Positions 16,477 through 24,868 of a stretch of DNA of 64,000 nt are shown here, one piece after another (positions within the stretch are counted from its first letter, which is position 1; every line of letters begins with the position of its first letter). The translations under genes were made by a program, and so were the position numbers. The DNA is taken from NCBI RefSeq assembly GCF_038005225.1, contig NZ_JBBOSU010000001.1:3088001-3152000 (forward strand), read 5' to 3'. A model generated the notes under the pieces. That model saw only the letters and a program-made list of their open reading frames with translations, did not search any database and had not been told where the DNA came from. Source of the stretch: Solibacillus sp. FSL K6-1523 (GTDB lineage Bacteria > Bacillota > Bacilli > Bacillales_A > Planococcaceae).

Positions 16477-18243
16477 ATGTTTTATTTCATTTTATTAGCT
16501 TTGACAATATTCCCATCTTTATCCCTAAATGTTGAAAGTAAGGATATAAATAACCGTATTAATATTAAACAAATGGCTTTATATATATGGTTAATTGCGT
16601 ATTTATTTTTCATCACTTTTTCAAGTGTTTATTTTTCAGGCTTTGGTATCGTATTACTTTTAGCGAGCCCTTTAGTTTTACAATTTATTCTTAAACAATT
16701 CAAAGATTCATATTTAATTCAAGAGTTAAATATGACATTTAATAATTTTAAAGAAAACTTTCTTACCAGAGGTATATTAGGAGGTTTAGTTACTTTATTA
16801 AGTTATGTATTATTTGATAAATTTGGTTATTTAAATCATGGTATATATCTAACTTTCATTATATTTATTATTTTATTCTTTAATATCCAAAATTCATTAA
16901 ATAAAAATTTTGGACTTTATTTTATTTTAGTCACTTTTTGGAGTTTAATATCTAGTGCCGGAGACTTTCAAACAAATTTACTTTTAGTTTTAATTAGTTT
17001 ATTTATCCCTTTGATACCTTTAAGTTCATATAAACCTTTTTCCCAAAATACTTACTTACACATTTTTTCCTTCTTAATCTATTTGTGCATTTATGAACTT
17101 TTAAAAAGTATAGATATAACCTTGATAACAAAGTTTTTAATGAGCTTCACTATTACAATTTCAATAATATTATTAGGAATATCTTCATTATTTACTCTCG
17201 AAAGAAAATTACTAAAATCAAGGAACTATTTTGCGCCATTATTATGTTTAATTACAATATCTCTTTTTAAGTATTATATTGAAATTACAGACCAGCTAAT
17301 TTTAAATGCCATTGATAATTTAATTATTATTTTATCCTTAATAACCTTACTTAGGGCATATGGATTTTTCTTGGATAATACTTATAACTATACGATTATT
17401 AAACAATCTGAGTCTCTTTATAAAAATTCAAAAAAACTTTTTATCAATTGGATGGGTGAATCTTTAGGTGAAGATATCTGGAATCATTTATTTGGAATTC
17501 CCTCAAAAAATAAATTTTCAAAATATTATCGGGTTTTCTTTATGATTATTCTAGTATTAATTTGGATAATAATTGAAATTCATTTTAAATCCTTTAAACT
17601 AAGCTTTAACACACAATATATCCCTTGGGAATTGTTATATGTTTTATTATCACTTCAAATAATCAATGCCGTTTTGACAATTAATACTTGGTTTACAGTT
17701 CATGGTTATATTGATGAAAAGGCATCTAATCAAGCTACAAGCAAAATTTTAGTTTCTATATTATCTATATTTTTCTGTATTTTAATTCAATATTGGGAAA
17801 TCTTTTGTTTATTTAACACTTGGATATTAATTATTTTTGGGATTTTTTATTTTTTATCTTTTATAATTTGCTTTTTTAATCTTTCTGGAGATTTAATTAA
17901 TTACAAAGAAAAGAAAAACTTTAAAAATTTCAAAGTAGCTTTAGCTCCTTTAATGATGTTAATATCCATAACAATTACTTTGTTAGCTTTCCATTATAAT
18001 TTAAATAAGGTTGATTTTATATTTATTTTTCTTTCGATAATTTGTTTGGGATTAGGTTTAGTTTCTGGAAAGTTTAGCAATTCAATTTTTACACTTTCTA
18101 ATATAGTTGTAAAAAGACTGAACTTATTTATTATTTTAATATTTATTCTTGTAATGTTAATATTCGTTAAAGAGATGACCTTCACACTTTTATACTATAT
18201 TGGTTATTACACTATTACCTCTGAAAAAGTAAAATCCGTGTAA
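16477..18243 (+). CDS. Polytopic membrane protein, about 17 membrane segments
   Basis: 588 aa from the ATG at 16477. AAGGAGGAG lies just before it, inside a longer frame starting at 16456, which is therefore rejected. I count about 17-18 hydrophobic segments spread over the whole length, with one larger polar loop around residues 315-350 (NSKKLFINWMGESLGEDIWN). No transporter signature or catalytic motif is recognised. Very AT-rich. It follows the ATPase/nuclease gene in the same direction, but a strong terminator lies between them, so it must have its own promoter. A membrane effector or sensor role is only a guess. Confidence 0.7.
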   Translation: MFYFILLALTIFPSLSLNVESKDINNRINIKQMALYIWLIAYLFFITFSSVYFSGFGIVLLLASPLVLQFILKQFKDSYLIQELNMTFNNFKENFLTRGILGGLVTLLSYVLFDKFGYLNHGIYLTFIIFIILFFNIQNSLNKNFGLYFILVTFWSLISSAGDFQTNLLLVLISLFIPLIPLSSYKPFSQNTYLHIFSFLIYLCIYELLKSIDITLITKFLMSFTITISIILLGISSLFTLERKLLKSRNYFAPLLCLITISLFKYYIEITDQLILNAIDNLIIILSLITLLRAYGFFLDNTYNYTIIKQSESLYKNSKKLFINWMGESLGEDIWNHLFGIPSKNKFSKYYRVFFMIILVLIWIIIEIHFKSFKLSFNTQYIPWELLYVLLSLQIINAVLTINTWFTVHGYIDEKASNQATSKILVSILSIFFCILIQYWEIFCLFNTWILIIFGIFYFLSFIICFFNLSGDLINYKEKKNFKNFKVALAPLMMLISITITLLAFHYNLNKVDFIFIFLSIICLGLGLVSGKFSNSIFTLSNIVVKRLNLFIILIFILVMLIFVKEMTFTLLYYIGYYTITSEKVKSV

Positions 18244-18732
18244 TAATTAATTTTTATTTACCAACAATTTTTAGTCACCGAGTAAAAGTTTGAATATTCT
18301 AAATGTTATTCAATTAAATCGCTTAGCTTAGTAAAGAAAAGTAAGCTTTATATATCCCTCCTACAAATCTAATTATTACACACAACAAAAGCTACCATAT
18401 AATACCGGATTTTAATCTTTAGCTTAAATATTACAATTAAGATTTATCAGTACCGCATAATAAGGCTGCCCCCTCGATTGACTTTAAATTCATATGGTAT
18501 TTAATTTTCAGCAAAGGGATGGGTTTATACTAATCCAGACAGTCTTTTTACTTTATTCAAAAAAACTCGTTAAACTGATTTAGCTAGGTAAAAAGGGATT
18601 AGATTAAAGATCCACCTCGGAAGTTTATCCTTTTATTACCTGTTTCATCCTATAATACTTATTTTTTATAAAATTTTATTTTTTTACTATATGCGGTTAA
18701 GTCCTAAATATTTCATAAATCCACCAAAGAAA
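18244..18732. other. Intergenic gap between membrane-protein gene and prkA
   Basis: About 490 bases of AT-rich DNA with no ORF, RNA gene or clear repeat that I can see. It is the right-hand edge of the island. Confidence 0.5.
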
Positions 18733-18771
18733 GAATGTTCAAAAAGTCGATAGATTACTTTTTGAACATTC
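18733..18771 (-). terminator. Terminator of the intact prkA
   Basis: GAATGTTCAAAAAGT and ACTTTTTGAACATTC (15 bp, perfect), followed on the minus strand by TTTCTTT. It differs entirely from the downstream region of the truncated copy. Confidence 0.88.
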
Positions 18772-18780
18772 GCAATTATT

Positions 18781-20700
18781 TTAACGGTTCAACAAACTAC
18801 CAACATAGCGTAATAGTTCATTCGCTGATGTTGAATTATAACCATGCTCGTCAATGAGTGTCGCGACAACTTCATTCATTTTTTTCAACTGTGCTTCATC
18901 TGGCGTTTTCAATGAAGTCGTAATTTTAACAACATCCTTTAAATCCGCAAACAATTTCTTTTGAATGGCTTCTCGCAAAGCATCATGCGAGTTGTAATCA
19001 AATCGTTTTCCATTCCGTGCAAATGCCGATAGTCGAATTAAAATTTCTTCACGGAATGCTTTTTTCGCATTTTCAGAAATACCGACTTGTTCCTCAATCG
19101 AACGCATTAATTTTTCATCCGGATTCATTTCTTCACCCGTTAACTGATCACGGATTTTATTTTTATTGCAATACGCTTCAACATTATCCAAGTAATTATT
19201 TAACATCGTTTTCGCCGATTCTTCATACGAATACACAAACGCTTTTTGCACTTCATTTTTCGCAATATCATCGTACTCTTTCCTAGCCACTGCAATGTAA
19301 TTCATAAACTTATCTTTGTCTTCCTGTGAAATCGAAGCATGTTGATCAAGCCCATCCTTCAATGACCGTAAAACATCGAGCGCATTGATTGACTGTACTT
19401 CCTTACGAATAATAGCAGATGACACACGGTTAATGACATAACGTGGATCAATACCATGCATTCCTTCGTTTGGATACTCTTTTTTCAGCTCTTCTAAGTC
19501 CACTTGATTGTATCCTTCCACACTTTCACCATCATACAAACGCATTTTCTTAAGCAGATCAACACCTGCTTTTTTCGGTGTTTCTAAGCGCGTCAAAACC
19601 GAAAAGATTGCAGCAACGCGAAGTGCATGTGGTGCAATATGAACATGTGCCATATCGCTTTCACTAATCATTTTTTCATAAATTTTTTCTTCTTGGCTGA
19701 CCATTAAATTATACGGAATTGGCATAACTATAATTCTTGAATGCAATGCTTCATTTTTCTTATTAGAAATAAACGTACGATATTCGGTTTCGTTGGTGTG
19801 CGCAATTATAACTTCATCGGCACTAATAAGGGCAAATCTTCCAGCCTTAAAGTTTCCTTCTTGTGTTAATGAAAGTAAATTCCATAAAAACTTCTCATCT
19901 AATTTCAGCATTTCTTGGAATTCCATCATCCCGCGGTTCGCTTTGTTCAATTCCCCGTCAAAACGATAGGCACGCGGATCGGATTCTGAACCATATTCAG
20001 CAATCGTCGAAAAGTCGATACTACCGGTTAAATCCGCAATATCCTGTGATTTTGGATCTGACGGTGTAAATGTACCAATTCCAACTCGGTTATCTTCCGA
20101 GAAGAAAATGCGTTCCACTAAAACTTCCTCAATCTGTCCATAATATTCTTGTTCAAGACGCATTGCATTGAGCGGAGATAAACTTCCCTCAACCCGGATC
20201 CCATATTCTGCATAAAAATCTTTTCGCAAATGCTGTGGGATTAAATGTAGAGGGTCCTCATGCATCGGACATCCTTTAATCGCATAAACAGCGCCTTCAT
20301 CCGTGCGTGAATATTGTTCGAGTCCTCGTTTTAATAACGTAACAATTGTCGACTTACCACCACTAACCGGTCCCATTAATAATAAAATTCTTTTGCGAAC
20401 ATCTAGCCTTTTCGCAGCAGGGTGGAAATATTCCTCGACTAATCGCTCCAACGCCACTTCCAAACCAAAAATTTCTTTCCCAAAAAAGTTAAATAATTTT
20501 TGTCCATCTCGCTGTTCAAGCCCGGAGCTTTTTATCATATTGTAAACGCGTGAATGGGCCGTTTGAGCAACTTCTGGTCTTTCCTGCACAATCCGTAAGT
20601 AATCTGAAAAAGTCCCTTCCCACTTCAGCCTGTTTTCTTCTTCCCGGTAATTTCTAATCTTTCTTAAAAATTCGATTATCTTCCCCTCCATCCTGGGCAC
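18781..20700 (-). CDS. prkA: PrkA serine protein kinase/AAA protein, complete copy
   Basis: 639 aa from the GTG at 20700; B. subtilis PrkA has about 631. Walker A GPVSGGKST is at 110-118 in the AAA-type N-terminal domain; the PrkA C-terminal domain follows. It is a sporulation-linked, sigma-E-controlled protein in B. subtilis. The start is unclear: the GTG and the ATG at 20691 lack ribosome sites, whereas GGAGG (20689-20685) lies inside the frame eight bases before an ATC codon (20676-20674). That codon aligns with the initiator Met of B. subtilis PrkA (MDILKKI versus IEFLRKI). The expected neighbour yhbH is 8 kb away because of the island. Confidence 0.93.
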   Translation of the reverse strand: MPRMEGKIIEFLRKIRNYREEENRLKWEGTFSDYLRIVQERPEVAQTAHSRVYNMIKSSGLEQRDGQKLFNFFGKEIFGLEVALERLVEEYFHPAAKRLDVRKRILLLMGPVSGGKSTIVTLLKRGLEQYSRTDEGAVYAIKGCPMHEDPLHLIPQHLRKDFYAEYGIRVEGSLSPLNAMRLEQEYYGQIEEVLVERIFFSEDNRVGIGTFTPSDPKSQDIADLTGSIDFSTIAEYGSESDPRAYRFDGELNKANRGMMEFQEMLKLDEKFLWNLLSLTQEGNFKAGRFALISADEVIIAHTNETEYRTFISNKKNEALHSRIIVMPIPYNLMVSQEEKIYEKMISESDMAHVHIAPHALRVAAIFSVLTRLETPKKAGVDLLKKMRLYDGESVEGYNQVDLEELKKEYPNEGMHGIDPRYVINRVSSAIIRKEVQSINALDVLRSLKDGLDQHASISQEDKDKFMNYIAVARKEYDDIAKNEVQKAFVYSYEESAKTMLNNYLDNVEAYCNKNKIRDQLTGEEMNPDEKLMRSIEEQVGISENAKKAFREEILIRLSAFARNGKRFDYNSHDALREAIQKKLFADLKDVVKITTSLKTPDEAQLKKMNEVVATLIDEHGYNSTSANELLRYVGSLLNR

Positions 20701-20709
20701 GGTTTTTAC

Positions 20710-20735
20710 ATAATATGAACGGAGGGAAATTATGA
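20710..20735 (-). promoter_or_regulatory. Possible sigma-E-type promoter of prkA
   Basis: The minus strand has TCATAAT (20735-20729) and CATATTAT (20717-20710), resembling sigma-E -35 and -10 elements, but the 11-base spacing is short. If real, the transcript would start only a few bases before the GTG, which supports initiation further in. Confidence 0.3.
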
Positions 20736-20903
20736 TACCTAGACTTTTTTATTATCTGTCATTGTTCAAATAAAACAGTCACCAAATTTTTCAGCTGCAT
20801 TCAATCTTTAAACGGTTCATCACATCACTTTTCCATTTATTAACCAATTTCCCTATGCTATAATTTCAGTAAAGTATTGGAAGAAATTCAGGAGCTTATT
20901 AAA

Positions 20904-21350
20904 ATGAACTATAAAGCAAAGACCCATGCTAGCTATGATTTATTATTAACATTTCAACTTTTTTTAATATCTATTGTATCAATCACAATGAAAACATCCC
21001 CGTTATTATATATTTTAAGCGGTATTCTCATTGTGTTTTTATTTTCATCTTTATTTTTAATGTTCCATCTTACTATTGAAAATGACATCATCAAGTACAA
21101 AATTTATTTATTTTCATTTCCGATTTACAAAAAGGATATTTCTTCAAGTACGATTTTAAAAATTAACTTTGTTAGACGCGGTTGGAGTACTAAAACCGCA
21201 ATTATTAAGCAAAAATCTAAGTTCCCTATTCGATTAATGTTATTTCAACCACAATCGTTCTATACAGATTTACTAGCATACTGTGAACAATATCATGTTG
21301 AATACAAGCAAAGTAAGGATTTTTTGTTATTGATGAAATTAGATAAATAA
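20904..21350 (+). CDS. Membrane protein with PH-like cytoplasmic domain
   Basis: 148 aa from the ATG at 20904, which follows CAGGAG at about nine bases; a TTG at 20877 is in frame but precedes the ribosome site. Two hydrophobic segments (LLLTFQLFLISIVSI and LLYILSGILIVFLFSSLFLM) are followed by a beta-rich part (LTIENDIIKYKIYLFSFPIY and so on) that looks like the bacterial PH domain seen in many short Firmicute membrane proteins. The function is unknown. It is divergent from prkA. Confidence 0.65.
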   Translation: MNYKAKTHASYDLLLTFQLFLISIVSITMKTSPLLYILSGILIVFLFSSLFLMFHLTIENDIIKYKIYLFSFPIYKKDISSSTILKINFVRRGWSTKTAIIKQKSKFPIRLMLFQPQSFYTDLLAYCEQYHVEYKQSKDFLLLMKLDK

Positions 21351-21449
21351 TGATTGGATTTTGGTTAAAACATAGTGGGTTGATAGGAACAGCGACTCTC
21401 TTAACATCAGCCTCATCGGTAATGATAAAAAGAATGGAGGTTCAATACT

Positions 21450-21932
21450 GTGAGTTTCAAAATAAGAAATCTTGAAAAACACCATATCCCCTTCTTACGG
21501 GATATGGTGTATGAGTCCGCATTTGTACCAGAAGGACAAAAACCTTTCCCACGAACAATATTAGACGAGCCATCTGTATCAAAATATATAGAGCGCTGGG
21601 GGGAACGAGACGGTGATATTGGGCTAATTGCGGAAAATGACGAACAAGCAATTGGCGCTATTTGGTTGCGCCTGTTTGATAATGAAGAAAAGGGATATGG
21701 TGATGATGAAACGCCAGAAATCGGCATTGCCCTCCTTAAAGATTTTCGGGGTAAAGGAATTGGAAGTGCTTTAATGCGGGCGCTCGAAGCAAAAGCAAAA
21801 AATTATGGGTATCAGAAATTATGTTTAAGCGTGGATCCAAGAAATCCAGCTTGTCGCTTATATGATCAACTAGGATATGTACATATTGGTTGGTATGATA
21901 CTTTCTGGACAATGGAGAAGAGATTAGTTTGA
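21450..21932 (+). CDS. GNAT family N-acetyltransferase
   Basis: 160 aa with a GTG start after ATGGAGG. The fold is clear: EIGIALLKDFRGKGIGSALM holds the R/Q-x-x-G-x-G/A acetyl-CoA loop, followed by LCLSVDPRNPACRLYDQLGY, the usual beta5-alpha4 region. The N terminus (ISFKIRNLEKHHIPFLRDM) is typical of small-molecule or amino-acid acetyltransferases, but the substrate is not predictable. Single gene. Confidence 0.87.
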   Translation: MSFKIRNLEKHHIPFLRDMVYESAFVPEGQKPFPRTILDEPSVSKYIERWGERDGDIGLIAENDEQAIGAIWLRLFDNEEKGYGDDETPEIGIALLKDFRGKGIGSALMRALEAKAKNYGYQKLCLSVDPRNPACRLYDQLGYVHIGWYDTFWTMEKRLV

Positions 21933-22052
21933 GTCCATACCAATAAGGTGCACTTGCACAAATTGACTAAAATAAAAACAAGGATTTAGCAACCATATAA
22001 TTACAATTCACGTCTATACTGAGAAATGAAAAAGTATAATGGAGGGATCATT

Positions 22053-22337
22053 ATGTGGTTAATATTAGGTCTTATTGCAATAGTAACAACTTTTATCAAT
22101 CTATATATGTATACATCAGGTAAAGATTACAAACTTGCGATGGCAATGGGGTTATCATTTACAGCATTGACACTCTGTGCAGAAAATAGTCTGATAGCTG
22201 ATTGGGTAGAAGTGAATGACTGGGCAGCTTTATTGGATGTTGTACCTACCATGGAAAAGGCGTTATGGTTTCTGACAATTGTTTCTATCTTACTGAATAT
22301 AGCGCCTTTACTTTTAGATTTTAAAAATAAAAGGTAA
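22053..22337 (+). CDS. Small membrane protein, three membrane segments
   Basis: 94 aa from the ATG at 22053, seven bases after TGGAGGG; an upstream in-frame ATG at 22026 lies before this ribosome site. Hydrophobic segments: WLILGLIAIVTTFINLYMY, AMAMGLSFTALTLCAE and the C-terminal LWFLTIVSILLNIAPLLLDF. Similar short proteins are widespread in Bacillales, but I cannot name a family or function. Confidence 0.65.
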   Translation: MWLILGLIAIVTTFINLYMYTSGKDYKLAMAMGLSFTALTLCAENSLIADWVEVNDWAALLDVVPTMEKALWFLTIVSILLNIAPLLLDFKNKR

Positions 22338-22470
22338 TTACTTAATTGAGTTCATATGGAAAAGATGAAAGTCCTCCAACATTCATAATTTTAAATTTTA
22401 AAATGTATAACAATGAATGGAAGATTAACAGTTTATCTTTTGACGTATAGAAATATAAACTGTTCTTCTT

Positions 22471-22560
22471 CTACTAACGGAGGGTTTAGTGCAACAAACC
22501 TTACAACCTTCTCAAACGAGGGTTGGGGAAGGTTATAATTCAAAAAACGCAGCAATTTAG
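22471..22560 (+). repeat. CTAACG cassette block R1
   Basis: CTACTAACGGAGGGTTTAGT, then GCAACAAACCTTACAA and the hairpin-like TTCTCAAACGAGGGTTGGGGAA. The same modules in the same order appear in R2 to R4. It immediately precedes the DUF4181 gene. Confidence 0.65.
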
Positions 22561-22580
22561 TTAGAGGAGGGCGGGATTGC

Positions 22581-23000
22581 ATGATTTGGGGAAATTTTGT
22601 ATTCACTGTGCTAATTGTGTTCGTATTAAATACAATAGTTCGGTTACTTTTAAGAAAGCTATTCAAGATAGAAAAAGAAAAAAAATCCATTCTTTCTTCC
22701 CTTTTTTCTAATAAACCGATAAACGAATTGCACAGAAAAATTGAGTGGGCTATCAGAATTACTTGGATAATTGCATTTATCGTTACCTATAACTTGGTCA
22801 TAATTCAAGGTTATTCGATAAACCTGATACTAATTGCATCGTTTTTCTACATATTATTAGATTCCACAGTAAGGGCATTTTTCGAGTGTAAATATTCGCA
22901 GAACCCCAAACAATATATTCTAACTATTAGCGAAGGGATTTTATTTTTACTTACCTTAGTTATAGTCATTAAGTTTGATTTGCTTATTGAACTAACTTAA
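22581..23000 (+). CDS. DUF4181 membrane protein
   Basis: 139 aa, four hydrophobic segments. FFECKYSQNPKQYILTISEG near residue 105 is the recognisable DUF4181 signature; the family is confined to Bacillales and has no known function. The ATG follows GAGGAGGG. CTAACG blocks lie on both sides (22471 and 23021), so it behaves like a single-gene unit in a row of such units. Confidence 0.72.
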   Translation: MIWGNFVFTVLIVFVLNTIVRLLLRKLFKIEKEKKSILSSLFSNKPINELHRKIEWAIRITWIIAFIVTYNLVIIQGYSINLILIASFFYILLDSTVRAFFECKYSQNPKQYILTISEGILFLLTLVIVIKFDLLIELT

Positions 23001-23020
23001 TAGAGAAAGTCATTCTTGTT

Positions 23021-23112
23021 GTACTAACGAGTGCTTTAGTGCAACAAACCTTACAATCTTCCCAAACACCGCTTTGGGCACTTTTTTTACTTAAACTAAC
23101 GGTTCATAAAGG
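23021..23112 (+). repeat. CTAACG cassette block R2
   Basis: GTACTAACGAGTGCTTTAGT is followed by GCAACAAACCTTACAA (identical to R1) and the hairpin CCCAAACACCGCTTTGGG with a T7 tail. A second, partial CTAACGGTTCAT follows at 23095. Confidence 0.7.
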
Positions 23113-23173
23113 TTTTTATATGACGCATAGAGAACTAACAAAATTAGTGAATAACAGAAGGTGGTGAATTAAG

Positions 23174-23782
23174 ATGAATTCTAAAATAATTAAAGGTCAA
23201 TTTAATTCTCTCAAACAATTAGTAGATAGCATAAATGAAAGTTCTAAAAAGAAATCTACACTCTTAATCGGGATAGACGGTTGTGGAGGCTCTGGAAAAA
23301 GTACATTTGCTGACAAAATAAAAGAAGAATGTTCTAATGTAACGATTGTTCATAAGGATGATTTTTACCTTCCTTCCTCTGAAATTATTAATACACATCC
23401 AACAAAAAAACCTATTGGTGCTGATTTTGATTGGAAACGTCTTTTAACTCAGGTGCTAGAACCATTAAGCCAAGAAAAAGAGGGACATTATCAACGGTAC
23501 GATTGGGATACGGATAGTTTAGCAGAGTGGCATACTGTTCCTGTTGGTGGCATTGTAATAATCGAAGGCGTATATTCTATTCGAAAAGAATTAGTAGATA
23601 GATACGATTTTAAAGTATGGGTTGATTGTCCAAGAGAAAAACGTCTTTCAAGGGGTCTAGATAGAGACGGAGAAGAAGCCCGTGAAATGTGGGAAAATAA
23701 TTGGATGATTTCAGAAGATATTTATGTGGAAAAACATAAGCCTTATGAAAGTGCTGATATTGTTGCTGATGGAGCTAAATAA
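23174..23782 (+). CDS. Uridine kinase-like P-loop kinase
   Basis: 202 aa. Walker A is GIDGCGGSGKSTF (residues ~33-45), followed by VHKDDFYLP, a long acceptor region, IIEGVYSIR and RLSRGLDRDGEE, which looks like the lid arginines. This arrangement matches the uridine kinase/phosphoribulokinase-like family of cytoplasmic small-molecule kinases. Distance from Udk proper means the nucleoside substrate is only inferred. The ATG is preceded by AAGGTGG. It lies between CTAACG blocks R2 and R3. Confidence 0.8.
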   Translation: MNSKIIKGQFNSLKQLVDSINESSKKKSTLLIGIDGCGGSGKSTFADKIKEECSNVTIVHKDDFYLPSSEIINTHPTKKPIGADFDWKRLLTQVLEPLSQEKEGHYQRYDWDTDSLAEWHTVPVGGIVIIEGVYSIRKELVDRYDFKVWVDCPREKRLSRGLDRDGEEAREMWENNWMISEDIYVEKHKPYESADIVADGAK

Positions 23783-23795
23783 AAGAGAAACTTTT

Positions 23796-23930
23796 CAACT
23801 AACTTGTGTAACAAGGATTTATAACGTATACAAAACAAATCTCAATAACGTTCCCAAATGAAAGTTAGGTAACTAAACCACGCTTTGGGGACGTTTCTTC
23901 TTCAACTAACGGACAGTTTAGTTGAAGAAG
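23796..23930 (+). repeat. CTAACG cassette block R3 with perfect palindrome
   Basis: CAACTAACTTGTGTAACAAG, ATAACGTATACAAAACAAAT, a GTTCCCAAA/TTTGGGGAC hairpin, then a second core whose flanks form a perfect palindrome: CTTCTTCAACTAA (23897-23909) and TTAGTTGAAGAAG (23918-23930). Confidence 0.7.
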
Positions 23931-23972
23931 GAATTATTAAACTTAGAAAAGAATGTAATTACAGGGGGGAAA

Positions 23973-24536
23973 ATGAATATGGACAATTTATTTACACTAG
24001 ACTGTGGTGAAATACTACTAAGAGAATTTAGAATAGAAGATGTAGATGCTATTTATGAACTGACTTCACAACCCGAAGTTTATGAGTTTTTGCCAGATTG
24101 GCGTTCGACTAGAGAACAAAGATTAGATTGGGTTACAAATTATGAGATACCAGATAATAAAGAATTTTTAGCTAATGTTCCAAGTATAGGTGAAAGATGG
24201 ATGAAGTTAGGAATTGTTTTAAAAGAAACTGATGAATTTATTGGTTTCTGTAATACGGGTATTAAAGAGGAACTAAGTGGACCAAATCGAGAAGTTGCTT
24301 ACTCTATTTCTAAGCATTATAGAAATAAGGGGTACACAACACAAGCAGTAAAAGGATTAGTAAATTACCTATTTGCAAACACCGATGTTGAACAATTGAA
24401 TGCTGTGGTTCTTCCACGCAATTTAGCTTCAAATAAAGTACTAGCAAAATGTGGCTTTCATCTTACAGGAAATATTGAGATAGAAAACCAACTACATTAT
24501 CATTACACGCTTGTAAAAAAAGAATTGATGAAATAA
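23973..24536 (+). CDS. GNAT family acetyltransferase, RimJ/RimL type
   Basis: 187 aa from the ATG at 23973, or 185 from 23979; AGGGGGG lies directly upstream. The longer frame from 23922 starts inside the R3 palindrome and is rejected. LREFRIEDVDAIYELTSQPE is the typical RimJ/RimL opening, FIGFCNTGI is beta4, and AYSISKHYRNKGYTTQAVKG carries the acetyl-CoA loop. Members acetylate ribosomal protein N termini or antibiotics and amino acids; the target is unknown. It lies between blocks R3 and R4. Confidence 0.85.
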   Translation: MNMDNLFTLDCGEILLREFRIEDVDAIYELTSQPEVYEFLPDWRSTREQRLDWVTNYEIPDNKEFLANVPSIGERWMKLGIVLKETDEFIGFCNTGIKEELSGPNREVAYSISKHYRNKGYTTQAVKGLVNYLFANTDVEQLNAVVLPRNLASNKVLAKCGFHLTGNIEIENQLHYHYTLVKKELMK

Positions 24537-24540
24537 GTTA

Positions 24541-24630
24541 CTTCAACTAACGGGGCGCTTTAGTGCAATAAGGATTTATAGCATATACAAAACAAACCTA
24601 AATAACGTTCCAAAATCAGAGTTTGGGTAC
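24541..24630 (+). repeat. CTAACG cassette block R4
   Basis: CTTCAACTAACGGGGCGCTT begins five bases after the acetyltransferase stop, then GCAATAAGGATTTATAGC, ATATACAAAACAAACCT and a GTTCCAAA/TTTGGG hairpin. It matches R3 module for module. Confidence 0.7.
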
Positions 24631-24636
24631 ACTACA

Positions 24637-24675
24637 AAGCCACGAAAACACTGTTAAATCAATGTTTCGTGGCTT
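24637..24675 (+). terminator. Terminator after block R4
   Basis: AAGCCACGAAAACA pairs with TGTTTCGTGGCTT, then TCTTCTC. The remaining ~190 bases up to the anti-sigma gene hold no gene I can support. Confidence 0.75.
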
Positions 24676-24868
24676 CTTCTCTAAATATCATTTATACAAC
24701 TTTATATACAAGAACGCTCAAATTCAGTTAGGGCAATGGCTGTCGTACATTTTCCTTACAACGATACACACTTTATTTATGCATAAAATTATGCATAAAT
24801 CTTACAAGGCCCCAATATTAAATACCCTACGCCCCCTCACAAATTCCTTGCATTATTCTATCTATCAT

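Noticed and set aside
22471-24630. Classical integron cassette array
   Set aside because: The cores look cassette-like, but no integrase or attI is visible and the cores do not show full attC 1L/2L/2R/1R order by eye. Kept only as a resemblance.
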